This document shows, piece after piece, positions 26,380 through 35,101 of a stretch of 48,525 nucleotides of DNA. The notes under the pieces were generated by a model that was not told the DNA's origin, did no database searches, and saw nothing but the letters and a program-made list of their open reading frames with translations. Numbering within the stretch: the first letter of the stretch is position 1; each line of letters begins with the position of its first letter. The stretch is from contig NZ_JAEMRD010000008.1 of the NCBI RefSeq assembly GCF_016463485.1, forward strand, positions 1-48,525. Direction: 5' to 3'. This stretch comes from Brevundimonas sp. GTDB taxonomy: Bacteria; Pseudomonadota; Alphaproteobacteria; Caulobacterales; Caulobacteraceae. Made by a program: the position numbers and the translations under genes.

Positions 26380-28350
26380 ATGCTGGCGTGTGGGGATGAT
26401 AAGGTTCGGATGATGGGCGATCGAACAGGCGGCGTCGCCGCGCTCGTCTGGGTGTCCGGACATGGCTCGAGTTGGGCCGAAACCTTGTGCGACCTCAGGG
26501 ACAGCGCCGAGTTCGACTCGGTCGTTGTGGCCTTCGACAAGCGATCAAGGGCACCTCGGATCGGGTTGGGAGCCGACTTCGAGGCGGTTGGCTTTGCAAG
26601 CCTCGTCGACGCGCTGGATCAGTGCTTTGCAGAGAAATCGCCCAGCGCAGTCTTCGTCATCGTTGCGCCCGTCGCCCTGCCGGAACGGGTTCTGGAAAAC
26701 GCCCGGGACTGGCTGGCCAAGGATGGCCGGATCGGGACGGTATCGTTTCTGTCGAACAGCGCCGGCGGTCTGAGTTTTCCGTACCACAATGCAGAGGTCC
26801 CTGTCGGCGCGGAAGGCCACAACGAGCGCACCCTGACGGCTGAGCTGCGGTCCAGGGGCGACGCCCGGCCCGTGCCGATCACAGCAGCGGATGGTGCGGC
26901 CATTCTGGTTTCGATCCTCGGCTGGCAGACGTTCCGCAGTGGTGGGCGTGAGATATCGTTCAGGGACCCGCGGCTCGTGCTCGCCGCACTCTCGCTGGAC
27001 GGGCCAGGCTACGGCTATGTCAACGTCGTCGATGTGACGACGTTCATCACACGGTCGTGGGACTGGAGCGGGCCGTCTGGATCAGTTTTGCGGGATAGAG
27101 ATTATCGGTCTGTGCTCGACACGTGGAACGGCGCGGCTCTCGCCGCCTACGATATCGAGGTATCTTCGCACGGCGGTGCCCTGGCCGACGAGCTCTCGAT
27201 CGCCCGGGCAAGGACCCAGGGGTTGCGCGTCCTGATCGACGGTTCATGCTTGGGTCCCCAGGAGATGGGAACCCAGTTGTTGACGGTCGCCCTCAGCCGT
27301 TCGCTTGCGGCCCAGAAGGGGATTCGTGCTGTCTATCTGGCGGTCCCGGATCCGAGCCGTGTCCCTGCCTATGTGCAGCCGCTGCGCCAGATATCGAAGA
27401 TCACGTTCGTCTCGTCCGGTGGCCTGCATTTCCCCGACGCGCCGGAAGTCGATATCATCCACAGACCCTACCAGCCCCATGAGCCGATCCCCTGGGAGCG
27501 GTGGCGGGCGTTGGGCAAGCGAATTGTTGTGACGATTCAGGACCTCATCGCCTATCGCAACGGTTCGTACTTCCAGAAGCCCGAGGACTGGCTCGAATAC
27601 CGTGCCAACCTGTCGCGGGTCGCTTCGCGCGCCGACGGTGTCATGACCATCAGCCGTGACGTGGTGGCGGTGATGCGCCAGGATCGCCTGCTGATTGACG
27701 AGGATCGACTGCACGTCGCCGAGAACGGCGTCGACTATCGCGACAACAAGGGAAAGCGGGCCGAGCCTGCGGCTTTCGTGCAGCGGGGCTGGACGGACAA
27801 GCCGTTCCTCTTCAGTCTGGGCGCAACCTATGCGCACAAGAACCGCGATGTTTCCATTCGGGTATGGCAGTCCTTGAAAGCCAGAGGCCATGATCTTCGG
27901 TTGGTGCTTGCCGGGGCGACGGTCCCCTTCGGCTCCAGTCGGCAGGATGAGGCGCGCCTCCTGATCGACGAGCCCGATGTCCTGCGACTGGCTGACATCA
28001 CGGGCGAAGAACGGGACTGGCTGTTCGATCGTGCCAGCCTGATCATGTATCCGACGTCGGCCGAAGGGTTCGGGCTGGTGCCGTCCGAAGTCGCGCGCTT
28101 CGACAAGGCGGCCCTCTATGTCGCTTTTGGCCCCTTGGCCGAATTCATCGATGATCCCGATGCGCCCAAGGGCTGGGGAATCGAGGAACTGGCCGACCGC
28201 GCCGAGCGTCTGATCTCCGACCCTGCCGTCCGCCGCCAGGCGATCCTCGCAGCGTCCGAGGGCGTGGCCCACCTGACCTGGGATCGCTGCGCCGGCATCA
28301 TGGTCGACGCCTACCAGAAGACGCTGGCCCTATCTCCGAACCAGCATTGA
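26380..28350 (+). CDS. GT4-family glycosyltransferase with unknown N-terminal domain
   Basis: A protein of up to 656 residues. Residues about 285-640 are a GT4 glycosyltransferase: DGSCLGPQEMGTQ near the acceptor end, HRPYQP, VVTIQDLIAYRNG, SRADGVMTISRDV, SLGATYAHKNRDV and PTSAEGFGLVPSEVARFD. The first 280 residues are an unassigned region with a few GT2-like turns (VIVAPVALPERVLENARDWL, TVSFLSN). The same layout, with matching short blocks, occurs in the minus-strand gene ending at 32223, so the two appear to be paralogues. Three starts are possible: ATG 26380 with AGGA four bases away, or ATG 26410/26413 with AAGG. It lies in the rfbB operon, 89 bases after the preceding gene. Confidence 0.8.
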   Translation: MLACGDDKVRMMGDRTGGVAALVWVSGHGSSWAETLCDLRDSAEFDSVVVAFDKRSRAPRIGLGADFEAVGFASLVDALDQCFAEKSPSAVFVIVAPVALPERVLENARDWLAKDGRIGTVSFLSNSAGGLSFPYHNAEVPVGAEGHNERTLTAELRSRGDARPVPITAADGAAILVSILGWQTFRSGGREISFRDPRLVLAALSLDGPGYGYVNVVDVTTFITRSWDWSGPSGSVLRDRDYRSVLDTWNGAALAAYDIEVSSHGGALADELSIARARTQGLRVLIDGSCLGPQEMGTQLLTVALSRSLAAQKGIRAVYLAVPDPSRVPAYVQPLRQISKITFVSSGGLHFPDAPEVDIIHRPYQPHEPIPWERWRALGKRIVVTIQDLIAYRNGSYFQKPEDWLEYRANLSRVASRADGVMTISRDVVAVMRQDRLLIDEDRLHVAENGVDYRDNKGKRAEPAAFVQRGWTDKPFLFSLGATYAHKNRDVSIRVWQSLKARGHDLRLVLAGATVPFGSSRQDEARLLIDEPDVLRLADITGEERDWLFDRASLIMYPTSAEGFGLVPSEVARFDKAALYVAFGPLAEFIDDPDAPKGWGIEELADRAERLISDPAVRRQAILAASEGVAHLTWDRCAGIMVDAYQKTLALSPNQH

Positions 28351-28476
28351 TGAAAGTCTTTCCGGATCAGGCGTTCATCCGTCTATTGTCTTTTTTCGGG
28401 TTGCACCTCGAGTCGAATTTTACATGGTAATCGTGCAGTCGGTCGAGGCTGAGCTGAAACGCTTAGGAAGGTAAGT

Positions 28477-29271
28477 ATGTCGCCCATTTCAGTAATTATC
28501 TGTGGCAACAGCCATCTGTCCTCGGTTGTTCAGGGGTTGAAAGACCGCAAGGGTGAGGTTTCAGCTGAGACGATTCCGGTTATTCATCGTGTATTCAATA
28601 CGATAAAGTACGGCATTGACTATCAGTTTACGATAGATGCCGGAGGCGGACATTTGGTCCCAAATCCCCACCTCGACAAACTGATCGACGAGGAGATTCC
28701 ATCTGAGCATAGGCGAGCCTATGTTTCGATGTTTGGTGGAAACGCCCACAACGCGCTCACCTTGCTCGAGATGGATGAGCCTTTCGATGTGATCCTTCCA
28801 AGCGAGCCGGACCTGCCGCGTCTTCCCGGGCGGCGACTGATTCCGTACGATGCTGTGCGAGCCTTTATCGAATACCAGGCTCGGTTTCACATTATGAACA
28901 CAAGTGTGATGAGCCAGCGGAAGGACGGTCCGCTTTTTCACATCGAGTCGCCTCCACCGATCGGTGACAATCACTACGTCTCACTTCACCTCGAAAACTA
29001 TTTCAAGGATCAAGGTGATCGCCCGATCACCCCGCCTCTGTTGAGGTATAAACTGTGGCGTGTGCACAGTCAGATCGTCCGTGAGGCCTGCGAAGCTTAT
29101 GGCGTCACTTTCATTCCGGCTCCGGACGAAGGAATGCTGGACGGCAAGTGGCTGCGTCCTGAGGGTTATTCCGGTGATTCCACGCACGCAGGCGAGTGGT
29201 ATGGACGCCTGATTTGCCAGCAGATTGAGGAGCGGCTCGGCGGACACTACGGCGGCTGGCTGTGGCTATGA
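28477..29271 (+). CDS. SGNH-hydrolase-like protein
   Basis: A 264-residue protein of no clear family. Near the N-terminus VIICGNSHLSS (7-17) has the shape of the SGNH block I (G-D-S-H), with Asn in place of Asp and Ser12 as possible nucleophile; near the C-terminus GDSTHAGEWYG has the D-x-x-H of block V. Both are where SGNH esterases keep their Ser and Asp/His. Such enzymes often add or remove acetyl groups on polysaccharides. There is no signal peptide or membrane segment, so it would act in the cytoplasm. AGGAAGG precedes the ATG. Base composition is clearly more AT-rich than that of neighbours, as for the next gene, which suggests both arrived together from another genome. Confidence 0.6.
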   Translation: MSPISVIICGNSHLSSVVQGLKDRKGEVSAETIPVIHRVFNTIKYGIDYQFTIDAGGGHLVPNPHLDKLIDEEIPSEHRRAYVSMFGGNAHNALTLLEMDEPFDVILPSEPDLPRLPGRRLIPYDAVRAFIEYQARFHIMNTSVMSQRKDGPLFHIESPPPIGDNHYVSLHLENYFKDQGDRPITPPLLRYKLWRVHSQIVREACEAYGVTFIPAPDEGMLDGKWLRPEGYSGDSTHAGEWYGRLICQQIEERLGGHYGGWLWL

Positions 29272-29327
29272 CCGTGAACCCGTTTCTCCGCGACCAGCAC
29301 TAGAAAATCTTGGACCCGAGATCGTCG

Positions 29328-30434
29328 ATGGCAAAACATCCTTACCAAGCACTTCCCCAGTTTACACGGTGGTCAAAGTCTGTTGCGGCCTTGCCTTACC
29401 CCGAGGTCGATCCGGTCGTTTCGTTTCCGATGCAGATCGGTTTGTCAGATCGCGTTGCTACTGCAGGTAGCTGTTTCGCCCAGCATATCGCCCGATATCT
29501 CAGTCAGAGCGGCTTTAATTATTTCGTCCCTGAAGCTGCACACGAGCTTATCAACGCTGTCCCGGAGATGGCGAAAAGATACAATTATGGGACCTTCTCC
29601 GCGCGCTACGGAAACATCTACACATCGCGACAGCTCGTTCAATTGTTCAAGCGCGCTCATGGTGGGTTTGAGTCGGTCGAAGACGCGTGGCGAAATCAGG
29701 ATGGTGCCTGGGTAGATCCGTTTCGCCCCGCGATCCAGCCGTCGGGGTTCGCGACTCTTGATGAGTTGAGAGCCGATCGGGAGAACCACCTGGCATTCGT
29801 CAGGCAAATGTTCGCGGAACTCGATGTTTTCGTCTTCACCCTGGGGCTGACCGAGCTCTGGTACAACAAGGCGGATGGAACAGCATTGCCAGTTTGCCCC
29901 GGTGTTTCCGGTGGAGAGTTTGACGACTCGATCTATGGCTTCACAAATTTGACTGCGAACGAAGTCATCGCGGATATGACAGAGTTTTTCGAGCTCCTGA
30001 AGAAAGTCAATTCTCGGGCGAAGGTAATTCTTACTGTTTCGCCTGTGCCCTTGGCGGCCACAGCATTGAACAGGCATGTCCTTGTTAGCACTACGTATAG
30101 TAAATCAGTATTGCGAGTTGCAGCGGAGCATCTTTGTCAGGACTTTGATCAGGTAAATTATTATCCTTCTTACGAGATCATAACCGGAAACTTCAATCGT
30201 GGTCGTTACTACGATGAAACTCTCCGTGACGTCACAGAGGAGGGTGTCAGCCACGTCATGAGGCTTTTCATGCGCCACGTTACGGGCGCGGAGCTCGATG
30301 CGGCACCTGTCGTGACGCAGCAGCAGCCTTCAGACTTCCTTGCCCGTATGAACGACGTGGTCCACGTGGCTTGTGAAGAGGCTTTGATAGAAGCGTCTCT
30401 TGAGGAAGAAGAGTCCTCAAGCCCGAGTGCCTGA
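29328..30434 (+). CDS. GSCFA-domain protein
   Basis: A 368-residue protein named for its motif: ATAGSCFAQHIARYL lies near residue 45. The GSCFA family is related to the GDSL/SGNH hydrolases and occurs in bacterial polysaccharide loci; its function is unknown. Other matching blocks are YGTFSARYGNIYT, TLGLTELWYN and the ILTVSPVPLAATA strand. I chose ATG 29328 (MAKHPY) over an upstream TTG at 29310. The last residues are an acidic, serine-rich tail. It follows the SGNH-like gene by 56 bases, shares its low GC content and is the last gene of the plus-strand arm. A small inverted repeat lies in its last codons. Confidence 0.78.
   Translation: MAKHPYQALPQFTRWSKSVAALPYPEVDPVVSFPMQIGLSDRVATAGSCFAQHIARYLSQSGFNYFVPEAAHELINAVPEMAKRYNYGTFSARYGNIYTSRQLVQLFKRAHGGFESVEDAWRNQDGAWVDPFRPAIQPSGFATLDELRADRENHLAFVRQMFAELDVFVFTLGLTELWYNKADGTALPVCPGVSGGEFDDSIYGFTNLTANEVIADMTEFFELLKKVNSRAKVILTVSPVPLAATALNRHVLVSTTYSKSVLRVAAEHLCQDFDQVNYYPSYEIITGNFNRGRYYDETLRDVTEEGVSHVMRLFMRHVTGAELDAAPVVTQQQPSDFLARMNDVVHVACEEALIEASLEEEESSSPSA
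30399..30421. repeat. 8-bp inverted repeat in the last codons of the GSCFA gene
   Basis: CTTGAGGA and TCCTCAAG flank a seven-base loop, 13 bases before the stop. It could be the stem of a weak terminator for the plus-strand operon but has no U-run after it, and it may simply be a product of repeated Glu/Ser codons. Confidence 0.3.
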
Positions 30435-30760
30435 ACGATGCTTGGCCGTGATCGATTAACAGGCGCTTGATTGAAGGGGCTTGGGGTATTTCACGGTGCC
30501 CCTGATCTTCAGGAACTGGCGAGATGTCAACCTCAGGGTCATCGTCTTGCGATTCAGGCGAGGCCTGTTCTGACGGCATCACAGCTGCAGGGTGGCGGAA
30601 CGGCCCATGATCCACCATGCTATTTTCATATGGATCTGGCGTGACTGTCCGGACGGTGATCTTGATTTCAATGAGATCTTGGGACTCGCTCACGCCCTGG
30701 CGGTTCTGGCAAAAGACCTCGACACTATGCGGCAGCCGAATTCCCGTAACCCCGAGGGGG
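30435..30760. other. Gene-free stretch between the two convergent operon arms
   Basis: About 326 bases between the GSCFA gene and the convergent GT2 gene. No reading frame here looks like a protein family. A minus-strand frame (GTG at 30693 down into the GSCFA gene) has acidic, proline-rich content and would cover the end of that gene; a 60-codon plus-strand frame overlaps it. Neither has a clear ribosome-binding site or a recognisable motif. Composition is AT-richer than the flanks. It may be the scar of a recombination that brought in the SGNH/GSCFA pair, or it may hold the meeting point of two terminators. Confidence 0.4.
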
Positions 30761-31918
30761 CTAAACGCTCATAGGGTATCCGATAGCCCGTTCTGTCAGG
30801 TTCGTCGGGAATGCGGTCCGAAGACGCACTGCGACTGGCGAATGATCGTGGGTTACTACGTAAACTTTCGTCTGGCCAAAGCGTGCCTCGATGAAATCAA
30901 CAGCAGACTTCTCGCTGTCGAAATGCAACGTCTGTATGAAGCCTTTGTGCGCCAAGACTACTTCGGTCAGATTGTTCCTAGATGATACCCTGACTTGAAG
31001 CCCTTTGCCGTCGCCCACCGGCACAATCGATCCGACTTCGATATGCACGCCGTCGGCCCGAGCGGAGTAATCGTGAAGTTCGTGGATAAGCTTTGAGGCC
31101 TCCCAGCTGTTGCGGCCGCTGCGGAAATAGGCGTCCACCTCGCGGCGGAAATTGGGGTAGCGCAGGTCGATGATGGCCTCGTTCTCAGGCACGCTGGTGT
31201 GGCCTTCGCTGACGAGGCCGGCCTCCAGGTTCGAACCGCGACCCTGGTGATAGACGAACACGCCGGGTGCCATCGTCAGCCGAAGGCCGGCCTGAAGGCT
31301 GCGCAGGCTCCAGTCCGTTTCCTCGCAATAGCCGCGTCCAAAAATCGGATCCATGACGCCGACCGTCCGGATGGCGTCGATCGGCATGATGATGGCGAAA
31401 GAAATCCCGGCGGGGATGTCGATCACGGTGCCAGGGAAATGGGTCTGGGCGACGCTTGAGATCCAGTCCACTGTTTCCTGGTTGCCGATGAACCGATCGG
31501 GATCCTCGTTCGGGACCGAATAGATCGAGACATTGTTGGACGACGCCGTGATCGAACCGACGCCCGGGTTCTGGAGACAGCCGGTGACCATTCCGGAGAT
31601 GAAGTTTTTGGGAAACAACACATCGGAGTTGTTGATCGTCACATAGTCATAGCCGTGCGTCACCGCTGCGTTCAGCCCCAGGCTGACGTTGCGGGGGATG
31701 CCGAGGTTGCGCGGCGTCAGATAATACAGCGCACCCACCTCTTCGCAGAGCGCCTTGAGGTCCGCGCTCCAGCCGGGTTCGGGGCTGGCGTCGTCCAGGA
31801 TAAGGACGTCGAAATCCGCCACGGACCTGTCCATCCGCATCGCGCTCCTGAGCGCCTGGGGCACGATGGCGCGGCCGTTGTAGACCGTGATGCAATGAAG
31901 TACGCGCGGCTTGGTCAT
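30761..31918 (-). CDS. GT2-family glycosyltransferase
   Basis: A 385-residue glycosyltransferase. Residues 1-250 form the GT-A domain: VLHCITVYNG, LILDDASPEP, LTPRNLGIPRNVSLGLN, a VTINNSDVLFPKNF block with the DxD-like site, and MDPIFGRGYCEETDWSLR followed by VFVYHQGRGSN. This is the same pattern as the GT2 half of the 887-residue protein and of WbbL-type rhamnosyltransferases. The remaining 130 residues, including YFRSGRNSWEA and a HIEVGSIVPV beta-rich end, are not assigned. It is the last gene of a minus-strand operon with the small coiled-coil gene 20 bases upstream, and probably adds one of the deoxy-hexoses made in this locus. Confidence 0.88.
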   Translation of the reverse strand: MTKPRVLHCITVYNGRAIVPQALRSAMRMDRSVADFDVLILDDASPEPGWSADLKALCEEVGALYYLTPRNLGIPRNVSLGLNAAVTHGYDYVTINNSDVLFPKNFISGMVTGCLQNPGVGSITASSNNVSIYSVPNEDPDRFIGNQETVDWISSVAQTHFPGTVIDIPAGISFAIIMPIDAIRTVGVMDPIFGRGYCEETDWSLRSLQAGLRLTMAPGVFVYHQGRGSNLEAGLVSEGHTSVPENEAIIDLRYPNFRREVDAYFRSGRNSWEASKLIHELHDYSARADGVHIEVGSIVPVGDGKGLQVRVSSRNNLTEVVLAHKGFIQTLHFDSEKSAVDFIEARFGQTKVYVVTHDHSPVAVRLRTAFPTNLTERAIGYPMSV

Positions 31919-31938
31919 GGTCAGGTGTTCCGGTTCGA

Positions 31939-32226
31939 TCAGCGCGAAAGTCGGGCCGCTTCCTGAGCGGCCAGATCATCGAAAGTCTCTTCGCCGGCGT
32001 CCGGCGCGCGATGATGCGAGCCGGATGTCGACGCCTCACCTTGGCGGCCATAGAGCTGGCTGCGCAGGTTCAGGATTTCTTCCGACATGGCGGTCAGTCG
32101 TCGGGCCATATCGATGGCGCGGGCATTGGCGACCTCAACGTCGATCAATGCGCTTTTCAGCGAGATTTCTTCCAGGGCAGGCTGCACGGTCTCGGGAGTG
32201 AGGCGGGCAGGGCTCGGCTTTTTCAT
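31939..32226 (-). CDS. Small helical protein of unknown function
   Basis: A 95-residue protein with no family I can name. Residues 11-60 are rich in Glu, Leu, Ala and Arg in a heptad-like order (EEISLKSALIDVEVANARAI, then MARRLTAMSEEILNLRSQL), suggesting a coiled coil; the last 35 residues are polar and probably disordered. It has no signal peptide. Its ATG overlaps the stop of the upstream glycosyltransferase (ATGA), so it is translated with it. A role as a partner or adaptor of a neighbouring glycosyltransferase is possible, by context only. Confidence 0.65.
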   Translation of the reverse strand: MKKPSPARLTPETVQPALEEISLKSALIDVEVANARAIDMARRLTAMSEEILNLRSQLYGRQGEASTSGSHHRAPDAGEETFDDLAAQEAARLSR

Positions 32227-34043
32227 GAGTACCTCCAGGAGGGACGCGCCATGGCGTCGAGATACACTGCCACCAAATCGGCGGCGGTGTCTTGATCGGT
32301 TTTGCCGTTCACGGCCTTGGTCATCGCCTTCCTCTGAGCGGCGGATCGCTCGGGGGACGCCACGATGTCGGCGATGTCGGCCGCCTTGGTGTTGGCCAGC
32401 CCTATCGGGGCCGTTCCAAGCGCCGCTATCTCTCCCGCAAGGTCGGCCGAGAGTTGACCGGGTCCCATCAGGGCCACCTCAGCATGCTGAACGACCCAAG
32501 CCCATTCGAGCGGCAGCATATGCGGCAGACACAACTCTCTGACATTCTTCGACGACGGCATAGAGGTCTGTTCGTTCGTGCCGTGCAGGCTGGGACGTGA
32601 AGAAATGACGATCAGGCGCAACTGGGTGTTCGACGCTTCGACCAGGCGACGCGCGCTCAGGATCTCGGGGTGGGCAAAGGTTTCGGTGGCGAGTACGGCG
32701 AACCTCTCGGCAGCAAGCCCCGCGCGCAACAAGCCTGACGGCGGCGTTGGTACGCCATCAACGCTGTTTACGCCTTCGGGATCCGGAGCCAACCGGACGC
32801 GTTCGCGCGCCACAGGACTACGACGCCCGCGAAGGCTGGTGTGTAGGAGAGGCGATGACGTCAGAACCATATCGCTAGCCCCGGCGGCGAGACGCTGAGA
32901 GACAGATCGCGGCATCGTGTCCAGTGTACGAACCGACCGATGGCCCAACCACCGCAGATCGGCTGCCTGGCCCACGTCGCCAGCTATCTGGTGAACGATG
33001 TTGGCATCGAAGGCCTGTGCCCTTTCATAGGAGTCGATCAGCACGACCTTAGAGTCTAGCGAAAGCTGAAGTAGCGCCTTGCTCAACTTGCGCGTCCAGA
33101 CCCCGACCTCCAGAATGGTCGGATCCTGGATCAGAAGGCGAACCGAAACGTCGAGCCGCGCTGAAGAAACGCCATGGGGGCCCTCGTCCGTCGAAACGAG
33201 CAGGACGCGCAGGCCCTTCGTCTTGGCTTCCGCCAGTATAAGCGCGTCCGCAAGAGATGTTCCACGGCCGGCGCGAGAGGCGTCGTAGAGGGCGGGAAAG
33301 AAGCGGTGAGCCGTCGCGAGCCGACGTCGACGGACAGCGTCATCATCGAGCTTCCGCGTTCTCGCATGACCCTTTCGCACGAATGCGATGCTGCCGGTGT
33401 CGAGGAAGGAATTGAAGCCGCGTCGGGAGGACCGCAGGCTGAACTCTGCGATTGAAAGGGCCGGGTCGTCATCGAACTCCGGCGAAAGCCCCCCGGTCGC
33501 TTCTAGCGCATTGCGTCCCAGGATGCAGAGGCTTCCATCGGCGAGGGCGAGGGACACGAGCCCGATTTCGCCTCGCTCATGGCCCAGCAATCGCCCGACC
33601 TGGTCGGGCGAACCCCGTGAGATGATATCGGCGAACGACAGGGTGCCGTCGGCCAGGCTGACTTCGTTGGTCAGGACGCTGACCGTGCTGATCCTGGAGT
33701 CGGCGTCGATCCAGCGAGACGCTCGTTCCAGGAAGTCTGAAGACAGATCGACCGGTGCGGTAAGCAGCAGCAGCTGTGTGGCACCGTCGGTGAGGGCTTG
33801 GGCGACGAGGCTGCTGAGCGGGCGATCAACAGCCTTGACCCGGCCTGTCTTAGTAGAGCTGAAGGCAGACCCAGCGACAACGACGCCGCCCAATCCCTGC
33901 AGGGATTGGACGGCCCTGAGCGTCAGCATCCAGGCGTCGTCCGGTTGACCGGAGCCGTAAATGATCGCTCGAATCGTCACGCTCGCGTGCGTCCCGGGGC
34001 CGAGAGGCACATCAGGCGTAACCTTGCGCCACGAGCCATTCAC
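32223..34043 (-). CDS. Glycosyltransferase-like protein, probably degenerate
   Basis: A 606-residue protein from a GTG start overlapping the epimerase gene by 32 bases; a GTG at 33980 is a second option. Its build parallels the GT4 protein at 26380-28350: a first half with matching blocks (LLTAPVDLSSDFLERASRWI, ISTVSVLTNEVSLADGTLSF), then an ALILAEAKTKGLRVLLVSTD junction like the ARARTQGLRVLIDGS there. A GT2-like FLDTGSIAFVRKGHAR strand is visible. The second half has a Rossmann look (VVLIDSYERAQAFD, FAVLATETF) but lacks the E-G-F-G donor motif seen in the paralogue. It may be an inactive partner or a fast-diverging enzyme. It is start-coupled to the small helical gene downstream. Confidence 0.65.
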   Translation of the reverse strand: MNGSWRKVTPDVPLGPGTHASVTIRAIIYGSGQPDDAWMLTLRAVQSLQGLGGVVVAGSAFSSTKTGRVKAVDRPLSSLVAQALTDGATQLLLLTAPVDLSSDFLERASRWIDADSRISTVSVLTNEVSLADGTLSFADIISRGSPDQVGRLLGHERGEIGLVSLALADGSLCILGRNALEATGGLSPEFDDDPALSIAEFSLRSSRRGFNSFLDTGSIAFVRKGHARTRKLDDDAVRRRRLATAHRFFPALYDASRAGRGTSLADALILAEAKTKGLRVLLVSTDEGPHGVSSARLDVSVRLLIQDPTILEVGVWTRKLSKALLQLSLDSKVVLIDSYERAQAFDANIVHQIAGDVGQAADLRWLGHRSVRTLDTMPRSVSQRLAAGASDMVLTSSPLLHTSLRGRRSPVARERVRLAPDPEGVNSVDGVPTPPSGLLRAGLAAERFAVLATETFAHPEILSARRLVEASNTQLRLIVISSRPSLHGTNEQTSMPSSKNVRELCLPHMLPLEWAWVVQHAEVALMGPGQLSADLAGEIAALGTAPIGLANTKAADIADIVASPERSAAQRKAMTKAVNGKTDQDTAADLVAVYLDAMARPSWRYS

Positions 34044-35079
34044 CGACTTCGCGGCAACCCTGTTCGAAGGTCACCTTTGCGCGAACACCGAGCTCTGCCT
34101 CGAGATCGTGCGGATCGCTGACAGCCCAGCGAACATCGCCATTCCGGAATTTGCCGCTGATGACAGGCTCCGGCGCGCCGTGCAATTTGGCGACGTACTG
34201 GGCAGCCTGGAGGATCGTCGTGACCTCTCCAAATCCGACATCGAGCGTCCGGATCGTTTCGGGTGGGTTTTGCAGCGCCGCATGGCAGGCTTCGACGACA
34301 TCGGTGATGAAGACGAAGTCGCGGCCGATGTCACCATCTTCATAAACATCGATTGTGCCACCCTTTCGGGCAACCTGATGGAAGATGTTGATGATGCCGG
34401 TGTAGGGATTGAAAGGTGATTGCCCGGGACCATAGACGTTCTGAAAACGCAGGATCGTCAAAGGGCATTTGTGCGCAGCCGCCCATGACGCCAGGATATG
34501 CTCCTGCGACAGCTTGGTGGACCCGTAGACGCTGGTCGGCTTGGGGTGAGTGTCTGACGCTCGATGAGGGCGTGGGGTGCCCGGTGCATCGTTCGGCCCT
34601 TTGAAGCCCCACACCCCCGACTGAAGGTCGCTCAGCTTGCGCGAACCCGGATAAAAGACCTCGCCTCCCGCGATCCAACCGCCTTCGCCATAGGTCGCCC
34701 GGCTCGATGAAAGCAGGATCTGATCCGGAACCTGGCCACTCCGCGACAAGGCATCGACCATTTCCGCAGTCCCCAGCGCATTGACGCTGACGTGGCGCGC
34801 GGAATGGGTCAGGGACTGGCCCGTTCCCGTTTCCGCAGCAAAATGGATCAGAACCTTGACGTTGTGGGTCAGCAGGAAACGTTCCCAGAACGCAGGGTCT
34901 CGGACATCTTCCTTCAGCAGCGTTACATGCGCAGGCATTCTCTCAGGTCGACCGCCTTTAGGGTGAACTTGCTCGAGCAGATTATCGACGGCCACGATGG
35001 GGAGGCCGGCGTCGCCGATGCGATGTGCCAGTTCACAGCCGATGAATCCGGCACCGCCGGTGATGAGAATGCAGTCCAT
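34012..35079 (-). CDS. NAD-dependent epimerase, dTDP-L-rhamnose 4-epimerase type
   Basis: A 355-residue extended SDR enzyme. LITGGAGFIGCELAH binds NAD; DNLLEQVHPKGGRP, SSSRATYGEGG, SVYGSTKLSQEH (catalytic Tyr/Lys) and FQNVYGPGQSPFNPYTGIINIF follow. The QVH-x-x-x-GRP start and the R-A-x-YGEG motif with a long insert before SVY-x-x-TKL fit the dTDP-L-rhamnose 4-epimerase group (WbiB/Tle), whose product is dTDP-6-deoxy-L-talose. With rfbABCD in the same locus the substrate is at hand. The insert here lacks the Cys pair common in that group, so a different 4-epimerase activity is not excluded. It sits 22 bases after the FD-x-x-WY repeat gene and overlaps the next glycosyltransferase. Confidence 0.78.
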   Translation of the reverse strand: MDCILITGGAGFIGCELAHRIGDAGLPIVAVDNLLEQVHPKGGRPERMPAHVTLLKEDVRDPAFWERFLLTHNVKVLIHFAAETGTGQSLTHSARHVSVNALGTAEMVDALSRSGQVPDQILLSSSRATYGEGGWIAGGEVFYPGSRKLSDLQSGVWGFKGPNDAPGTPRPHRASDTHPKPTSVYGSTKLSQEHILASWAAAHKCPLTILRFQNVYGPGQSPFNPYTGIINIFHQVARKGGTIDVYEDGDIGRDFVFITDVVEACHAALQNPPETIRTLDVGFGEVTTILQAAQYVAKLHGAPEPVISGKFRNGDVRWAVSDPHDLEAELGVRAKVTFEQGCREVGEWLVAQGYA

Positions 35080-35101
35080 TTTACCAAGCCTTCGTTCCGC
35101 G

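Noticed and set aside
30280..30693. Possible 137-codon minus-strand gene between the convergent arms
   Set aside because: It runs into the end of the GSCFA gene, has no ribosome-binding site and no recognisable motif. I describe the stretch as gene-free.
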